From the NCBI GenBank assembly GCA_032622095.1, contig CP136066.1, positions 63,020,609 to 63,084,608 on the forward strand: a stretch of 64,000 bases of DNA. Direction: 5' to 3'. Source of the DNA: Siphonodentalium dalli (lineage: Eukaryota > Mollusca > Scaphopoda > Gadilida > Siphonodentaliidae). A program made the translations under genes and the position numbers. The notes under the pieces are model-generated. The model did not search any database. It saw nothing but the letters and a program-made list of their open reading frames with translations, and was not told the DNA's origin. Below are positions 56,992 to 64,000 of the stretch, piece after piece; the first letter of the stretch is position 1, and each line of letters starts with the position of its first letter.

Positions 56992-59900
56992 ATGTCGGTT
57001 AATATTCTTTCAATGAATTGTCAAGGAATTGGGGATAAGAAAAAACGGAGAGATGTCTTCACATACCTTAAAAAGTTGAAGTATGACATTTACTGTTTAC
57101 AAGACGTTCATTTTACTCGCGATCAAGAGAAATTTATTCAATCGGAGTGGGGTTATACATGTTGCTTTAATTCTTTCAAATCATCAAGTAGAGGCGTCGC
57201 GATTTTATTCAATAATACATTTGGTCTAAAGATTAATGCATTACATACGGACCCAAATGGGAACATGCTCATAGCCGAAATTAATGTAGATGATTTCAAG
57301 CTAACATTAGTAAATATATATGGACCCAATGCAGATACCCCATCTTTTTATGAAAAAATTAACAAAATACTAACCGATGATATCATATCTGATAACGTTG
57401 TGATTTGTGGTGATTACAATATTGCCCTTAATCCTTCAAAAGACTGTTTTAATTACGTTGGTGACAATAACCCGAAAGCTCGCAAGGAACTATTTAAACT
57501 AATCGGCGAAAAAGACCTCATTGATGTATGGAGATATCATAACCCAGAACAACTAAGATATACTTGGCGAAGAAAGTCCCCGTTTAAAAACAAGCACGTT
57601 TAGATTATTTTCTCATATCGAACTGTATTTTGCCTTTTATTGAATCATCTTCCGTAATACCTGGTTATCGTACCGATCATTCAATAGTAACTGTGAATTT
57701 CAAATTATGTGATACGAAACCCGGGCGTGGCTATTGGAAATTTAGTAACTCTCTACTTTCTAATAAAATTTTGTCGATAAAATAAATGAAACTGTAGATA
57801 CGACTGTCGAACAGTATAAATCGTCGGATAATGACACGCTATGTGATAACAAAGAGAGTCCAAAGTTTCAAATAAACGACCAATTATTCTTTGAAACATT
57901 GCTCATGGAGATGAGAAAAACGACGTTAACTTTTTCAAAAGCACTAGCAAATACTAAACGCCAAGAAGAATCTTTACTTGAAGAAGACATTGAAGTGTTA
58001 GAAAATCGGCTTACTGATGATGATGGTATTGAGAAATTACAACAACTTAAACTACGATTAGAAGATATAAGAAAACAGAAATTAGAAGGCGCAATGATAC
58101 GTTCAAGAGCTCGATGGGTCAGTGATGGGGAAAAACCAACTAAATATTTTCTTAACTTAGAAAAAATACATTATATGAATAAAGCACTTCTTCGGGTTGA
58201 AAAAGAGGATGGTAAAGTGGTTACAGATCAAAATGATATTCTCGAAGAGGCCAAACTATATTACGAAAAATTATATGAAAATAGACACGAGAACACAAAT
58301 GTATCGGACATTGAACAATTTGTTCGCGTTCAAAATGATAACACAAATAATTTCCCAAATAAATTATCTCCAGAAATCTCTCACACCCTTGAATCACGTA
58401 TTTCTGAAAACGAGGCATTAACCTATTTAAAACATATGCGCAATAACAAAAGCCCTGGTTCCAGTGGCTTCTCGTGTGATTTTTATAAAATGTTTTGGAA
58501 TAAAATTGGTAAATTCCTAGTTAGGTCATTAAACTACGGCTTAGATAAAGGTGAATTATCGGTTACACAGAAACACGGTATTCTTACTCTGATTCCAAAA
58601 GAAAACAAACCAAAACAATTCCTTAAAAACTGGCGACCTATTTCACTTCTTAATGTGTCATACAAAATTATATCCGGTTTACTTTCTGAAAGATTGAAAA
58701 GTGTAATTCAAGATCTTATTCATCATGATCAGAGTGGGTTTTTAAAAGGTAGATTCATTGGCGAAAATATACGATTAATATCAGACATTTTGTCCACAAC
58801 AAAATCTGCTAATATTCCTGGACTACTTGTACTCCTTGACTTCGAAAAAGCTTTTGATTCGGTCTCCTGGTCATTCTTGTCGTCAGTCTTAAATACTTCA
58901 ACTTTGGGGATAATTTTATTAAAATCATTAATTGCTTGTATAACGGTATATCGTCAAATGTCAATATCAACGGGCATGTGTCTCGTAGCTTCAGAATCTC
59001 GAGGGGCTGTCGCCAAGGTGATCCAATTTCGCCTTACATTTTTGTATTGTGTGTAGAAATATTAGGTATAGGATTCCGGAAACGGAAAAATATCAAGGGT
59101 ATTAAGATAGGGAATTCAGAATTTAAACTTTCACGATATGCTGACGATACCTCATTATTTCTTGATGGTGACCCCCAAAGCCTTGACAATGCATTCGAGC
59201 TATTACATGACTTTTATCTTATTTCAGGTTTAAAAATTAATTACGACAAAACAGTTGCGGTATGGATTGGTAAGAAAAGAGATTGTACTGACTCTATATG
59301 TGACAGATGGAAAATAAGATGCCTATCAAATGGTTTTAAAGTTCTCGGTGTAAATTTCCAATTAGATGCCGATGATATATTTTCGAATAATTACATCACA
59401 GCGTACAACCAGATACGAACAATTTTTTCTGTGTGGTCTAAAAGACACCTGACTGTTATCGGGAGAGTCACAATATTCAAGTCATTGTTACTTTCTAAAC
59501 TCTCGTTTTTATTTATGACAATTCCAAATCCACCAAAAACATTCTTAACTGACATAAACAAAGACATATATAATTTCATATGGAATAAAAAACCTGACAA
59601 AATTGCTCGGAAATATTTTCAACAAGACTATTCCATGGGAGGTTGTAAAATGATTGATATCCAAACATTTATGCATTCAATGAAAATATCATGGGTGAAA
59701 CGCTACATAACTCAACCGGATTCTTGGCAAAACCTCGTCCGATATCAAATGGAGTGTAAAAACAATGACAAATGGTATCTATCGAATGGATGTGCCCTTA
59801 ATAGATATAAAAGCAAATATATCAATCAATTCTGGATAGATGTTCTAGATGCATGGAAAATATTAAACTTAAAGATGGCTCCAAAAACGCACAGTGATGT

Positions 59901-60827
59901 GCTCTCATCGACGATTGTAAATAACGATATTTTCAAAATAAACAAACACGCAATTAATGACAGATCGTTGGCCCTTCGTGGCATATATTTTGTGAACGAT
60001 CGTATGTGTGATAATAACAAGTTGATGTCCTATGACGAAGCAAAGCGTTATATGGCATTAAAACAGATTTTTTGACATACAACTGTATAATCTCTTCAAT
60101 AAAAAAATACCTAACTAAAATGGAAAACTCTATTAGCTATCAACAAAGTAACAACGATCGACTGAACAACCCAATACTACCGTATCAGATCGAACACTTA
60201 CTCAAATCGAATTCGAAGTATATATACAATTGCATTCAAGACCCCAAAATGAACATGAACCTCATCTCAAAATGGGAGAAGAAACTAAATATGCACCATG
60301 AATTAGACTGGTGGTCAGACGTTTTTAAAACTCCCTTTGTTCAGTTTTGTGACATGAAATATGTATGGTTTCAATATCGGATAAACAATAGAATATTAGG
60401 GACTAGCAATGTACTAAAGAAAATGGGTCGATCTGAAAATGATACATGTTCATTTTGTAAAATTGAAAAAGAGACCATTAGCCATCTTATGTTTCAATGT
60501 CACATTATTGCTTCGCTGTGGAACGAGATTCGTGTATGGATATTTAACACGACTTCAAATAAATTAGAAATTAATTCAAACACAATTTTATTTGGCAAAG
60601 CTGATACTGAAAAAATTGATCCACTCCTCCAAACGATCTTGGTCATAATTAAGTATAATATATACCGATCAAAGATGAGATCTCAATTACCAAAATTGCA
60701 AAATATCCAAGCAGAAATACGAATGTATGCAAAAACTGAAAGATGGATTTTTTACAGCAAATCTAGATATACTGAGTTCGAATATCGGTGGGATAAATGG
60801 AAAGGTATGTTACACTATTACAGTTGA
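56992..60827 (+). pseudogene. L1/Tx1 ORF2: endonuclease and reverse transcriptase, frameshifted
   Basis: Endonuclease frame 56992-57603: MSVNILSMNCQGIGD, CLQDVHF, VVICGDYNIA, then a frameshift near 57595 restores RLDYFLIS and GYRTDHSIVTV (to about 57770). After another shift near 57770 the frame runs to about 58890: GEKPTKYFLNLEK near 58130, NKSPGSSGFSCDFYK and WRPISLLNVSYKI, and LLDFEKAFDSVSW near 58830 (reverse transcriptase). A shift near 58893 leads into GCRQGDPISPYIFVL and YADD at 59137-59148. A last shift near 60070 (in a T run) leads to the C-terminal C-x2-C-x8-H-x4-C motif (CSFCKIEKETISHLMFQC) near 60447-60500, ending at 60827. All catalytic signature residues I can see are kept. Four single-base-type shifts make this copy inactive, unless some are assembly errors in homopolymers. 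Confidence 0.85.
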
Positions 60828-61485
60828 ACAGCACATACATAACTATATATATTTACATGTATGCTGGAAATGTAGTACATAACATTGCACATGCCTGGCA
60901 CACAAGTATTCCGTAAATATTATTTAGTATTGTAAAAACTGTGTTTAAACACGAATGCTGACCAGACATGTGTCGTGTTGTGTGACTTACCTAACAGTAT
61001 GCTTACTTATTTGAATGATATAGTGAGTAAAATTAATTGTATACCACCTATCCATGCCGTACATAATCACGTTACGTAAATATACCAGATTTTAAGACTT
61101 TTAGCTCGATGCTAACACTAATTAATAACCCCTCAATGTTAATATTTTGCATTGTATAATTAGCATATATATACATAATAACGTGAGGGACTCAGAAAAA
61201 ATTATAAATAATACATATATACCCAATATTTCATTTTCATTATATCTATTATTATAACTAATGGAAATTTAATATAACTAAATAACACAACATTCATAAA
61301 ACCATTCACTCCACACTCTTTTTTCTCTTCTACCTTTCTACAATCTCAACAAAAAAATAACGAAAGAGACAAAAACTGTTTAATTACCAACCATTAACTG
61401 TAATGTATACTTCATGTACTGTCACAATGTATTTGTCTTTTTTCAAATACAAATTTATAAAAAAAAAATTTAAAAAAAAAAAAAA

Positions 61486-61498
61486 AAACCGTGTGTTA
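61486..61498 (+). repeat. Right target-site duplication of the L1/Tx1 LINE
   Basis: AAACCGTGTGTTA directly follows the A-rich tail and repeats 55641-55653. Confidence 0.65.
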
Positions 61499-61841
61499 GC
61501 TTGTACACTTCTATCATATCTCCCCGATTTCGCCTGTAGCTGAGAGACATGAGGCCTGAGAGACATGAGGCCATCATGGGTATTATAGTATAACATATCA
61601 CAAAGTATTTATCTAATATGTATTTGTTGAGTATCTATTATAGATTATATAAAAAACGCAGGTGTAAGAGATTTTGACCATTGGGTTCAATTTCCGTTGG
61701 GCATATTCGCGTGAACTGGCACGTTGTGACAATTTAGCAAAGCGAGCTAATCGCGGGAAACAAATCCAACAATTTTGGCATTTACGAATCTCCTAAAATG
61801 TAATTTGTGTGATGTATTATGTCCCCCAATGGTAGGTAAGC
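61499..61841. other. No gene seen
   Basis: Flank of the LINE. GAGAGACATGAGGCC is repeated in tandem at about 61541-61572. Confidence 0.4.
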
Positions 61842-61977
61842 ATGTTATATACACAATGTTTGTAATGATTCATGTATCGCGACTCGGCTAGTTTTCGTGA
61901 CCACATAGCGACTCGGAGACCAAGGTCTAGCCTCGTCGCGATACATGAATTGATACAAACACATTGTGTATATAACA
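61842..61977. repeat. Hairpin element with ~50-bp arms
   Basis: TGTTATATACACAATGTTTG...CATGTATCGCGACTCGGCTAG faces CTAGCCTCGTCGCGATACATG...CACATTGTGTATATAACA with a ~36-bp loop. Arms differ by a few bases. No coding content. Probably a small fold-back element. Confidence 0.8.
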
Positions 61978-64000
61978 CATATATACATCTTCTATATATC
62001 TGAGAAGCATCAAACGGCGCTTTCGTTACAAAAGAATACAATGCGAGTAACACGATAGACGGCGTTGTGTTACATGGACTAAATTATTGTATAATAGCCA
62101 GAATAGTTCGTTGAGCAATTGTTTATTCTGTCCAGATATTTCATATTTAGATGGGCAGTGTAAAATTATTTGAAATATCGATGTTAATATGATGACACAT
62201 TTCAAATACACGTTAGATAAAATACTACGATTAGTTGTCACTAGAGATTGAGTGGGTGGGGGAGACAGTTATCACGGAAAGTTGTATGCAGATGGATATG
62301 GAGAGTGTTGACGAGTCATGTCCGGATACTGGATGCAGTAGGGAGTGTGTATGCGAGTAGGACTGTTGTCGATGAAAGTGTTATGTGGTATCATGTAAGT
62401 CGAGAGTGTGGAGAGCTATAGACTTGTCCTGAGACTGCAGTAGAGAGTGAGCATGCATGTGATATTTAATATGTATTATTCAAAGAAAACAGAAGGAAAA
62501 TATATGAAGCATTCAACATTTAGAATACAGTTTTTGGAGGCTATATATAGTGCGCACCGCTGCCCTCTGGCTTAATTGCACACACACACACACACACATG
62601 ATACACGAAGTGGAGTATTTACTAGCGATATACATGTATATATCAGATATGTATACACGAGTTACAATCGTGAGCCAACTGTGCCATTCAGATCACATGC
62701 ACGCGCTTAGTCACAGAGAACAAAACGGATGCTGCTCTTCAATGCATCATGCATGTAACATGCAAAACATCTTAATTAAATTACGTTACGGTGAGCGTTT
62801 CTTCAGCACGAGATATAATTTGAGGTTAAATTACACGACACGGAAGTCATTCGGTTAAGATTAAGTATCACATTTAACTTGTAACTGAGAAGTTTTTTTT
62901 TCAACCAGTGATGAACGCTATGTGGCAGATACAAGAATGTGTGACTTGCGTGCACATACGTGTAACCGAAACCGCATACAGTGCTCCCGGACTCTCACAC
63001 AGAGATGCCCACAAACGGAAACACATTGATCACCCATCATGTCCTATTATGATAAAACACATGCCAATAACGAGAGAACAGATAGTAATTTGAAACATGT
63101 TTAACGAAAAACACTAAACTAATCACAACTATGGATATTTTCCAAAATGTTGAACGCGTCGCCTTTACAATATCTTTATAATGCAGCGCTGATATTTCCA
63201 ACTATATATGAAGAAACTGAGAAACTATGCTCGGCCAACAGCCTTTCTTAAATTCCAACTGTACTCAGTGATTCATTCAATATTGGCATAATTCCGTTGT
63301 GACTGTATCGCGAATTATCTGCACATTGTTTTGGTAATGCAACGAAATGTGAATTATTCTAATCCATACGCCTTTAGAGTTTGAGCTGCCTGTAGACCAC
63401 CTCCCCCCATATGCGGATTGTTGGCGGTTATGATATATTTGTAGGACTATATCAGTCCTTCAATTTGCCGGTTGTTTGCCATCTGGCTATGGGGGCTTTA
63501 CAGAGTTATCGGTCTTTGAATCCAAGATGGCCGCCAACATTGAATATCTGACCAGGTTAATTTAAATTCGCAATTACTCAGGAAGTTTATGAGGTATTAC
63601 ATCGTGCTATATGCCGTTCTGTTCACAATTGAGTACTTCTTATTTATATGTATGAATAAATTTCGAATATTAAAAATGGCCGACAAAATGGCCACCGGAA
63701 GTGGAAAATATGACGCTTTTCACTAAAATATCTTCTATATTGGTTTCTGATGTTACTTTGGCTCAAAATGGCGGCCAAAGTGGCCGTCAAAATATGGAAA
63801 ATTTTAAATATTGCCCCAGCGAGCCCTACAATCGCTTATAAGTTGTGGTTGATGAATAAAATTGGCTATTCTGCCTTATATCAATTGAAAACTAACATGT
63901 CTGATTCACCTTGGTAATTTTTAGTATTGTAACCACTAACATTACCAGAAATATTGGATTTTACTCTCACTAACTTGACATAAATATCGGCAAAAAATTA
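61978..64000. other. No gene; CA microsatellite and GGCCGCC satellite pieces
   Basis: A (CA)n tract lies at 62579-62598. CCAAGATGGCCGCCAAC near 63521, AAAATGGCCGACAAAATGGCC near 63674 and CAAAATGGCGGCCAAAGTGGCC near 63766 belong to the ~175-bp satellite family of 1.96 and 20.5 kb. Open frames (for example 62550-62858) have no recognised domain and overlap simple repeats. Confidence 0.45.

Larger units (their letters stand above)
55654..61485 (+). mobile_element. L1/Tx1-group LINE with poly-A tail
   Basis: The element carries a ~1.3-kb 5' region with repeats, an L1/Tx1-type ORF2 (56992-60827), a ~0.65-kb AT-rich 3' untranslated region and a terminal A tract (61459-61488). A 13-bp direct repeat flanks it. 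No ORF1 is visible between 55654 and 56991. The order endonuclease, reverse transcriptase, zinc-like motif, and the sequence GEKPTKYFLNLEK support the L1/Tx1 assignment. Few lesions suggest a recent insertion. Confidence 0.8.

Overview
The window looks like AT-rich nuclear DNA from a marine invertebrate. A lophotrochozoan or mollusc-like animal is my best guess. That rests on three things: a local expansion of GT14 (core-2 GlcNAc-transferase-like) sequences, LINEs of the CR1-like and L1/Tx1 groups with tRNA-derived SINEs and TTAA-type MITEs, and very abundant tandem and inverted repeats. There are no operons, no bacterial-type genes and no CRISPR. Most open reading frames are short and arise by chance. 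The only host-gene homology I can defend is GT14.

Layout, 0-16 kb: an unassigned start with a degenerate inverted repeat; a ~170-bp satellite at 1.96-3.06 kb; MITE-like elements at 3.2-5.1 kb; then a large imperfect palindrome. Its arms are about 6.12-10.60 kb and 10.60-14.61 kb, with a further matching block at 3.97-4.13 / 14.61-14.79 kb. Each arm holds one copy of a GT14 first-exon-like segment (copy A on minus, copy B on plus), the same L1/Tx1 fragment, and four units of a ~160-200-bp satellite that meet head to head at the centre. Copy A has lost its start codon and is split by a LINE 3' fragment. Copy B has a frameshift.

14.8-25.4 kb: no genes. It holds a series of simple and complex tandem repeats, including a second inverted-polarity array (21.1-22.5 kb), and a LINE 3' end. 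26.1-31.4 kb: a nearly full-length CR1-like LINE on minus. Its ORF1 pairs an SGNH/GDSL hydrolase domain with an RRM-like domain, and its ORF2 carries endonuclease and reverse transcriptase with a few inactivating lesions. A ~70-bp tandem repeat lies at the 5' end.

31.4-45.5 kb: repeats and MITEs. The clearest is a 391-bp piggyBac-like non-autonomous element with TTAA target duplication and two copies of a 69-bp hairpin (40.35-40.75 kb). A complex satellite lies at 41.6-43.0 kb and long poly-C at 45.2 kb. 45.5-49.9 kb: the third GT14 copy (C), the only one with an open exon. It carries a private 60-bp in-frame duplication, ends at a conserved splice-donor-like site, and shares kilobases of 3' flank with copy B. 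A tRNA-derived SINE follows.

50-64 kb: mostly unassigned sequence with two weak open frames, then an L1/Tx1 LINE (about 55.65-61.49 kb, plus) with a poly-A tail and a likely 13-bp target-site duplication. Its ORF2 has four apparent frameshifts and no ORF1 is visible. After it come a 50-bp-arm hairpin element and more satellite-like sequence.

The biology of the window is therefore the duplication, inversion and decay of a GT14 locus inside repeat-rich DNA, not a set of cooperating genes. The C-terminal half of GT14, which holds much of the catalytic domain, is not visible for any copy, so the enzyme function of copy C cannot be confirmed here.
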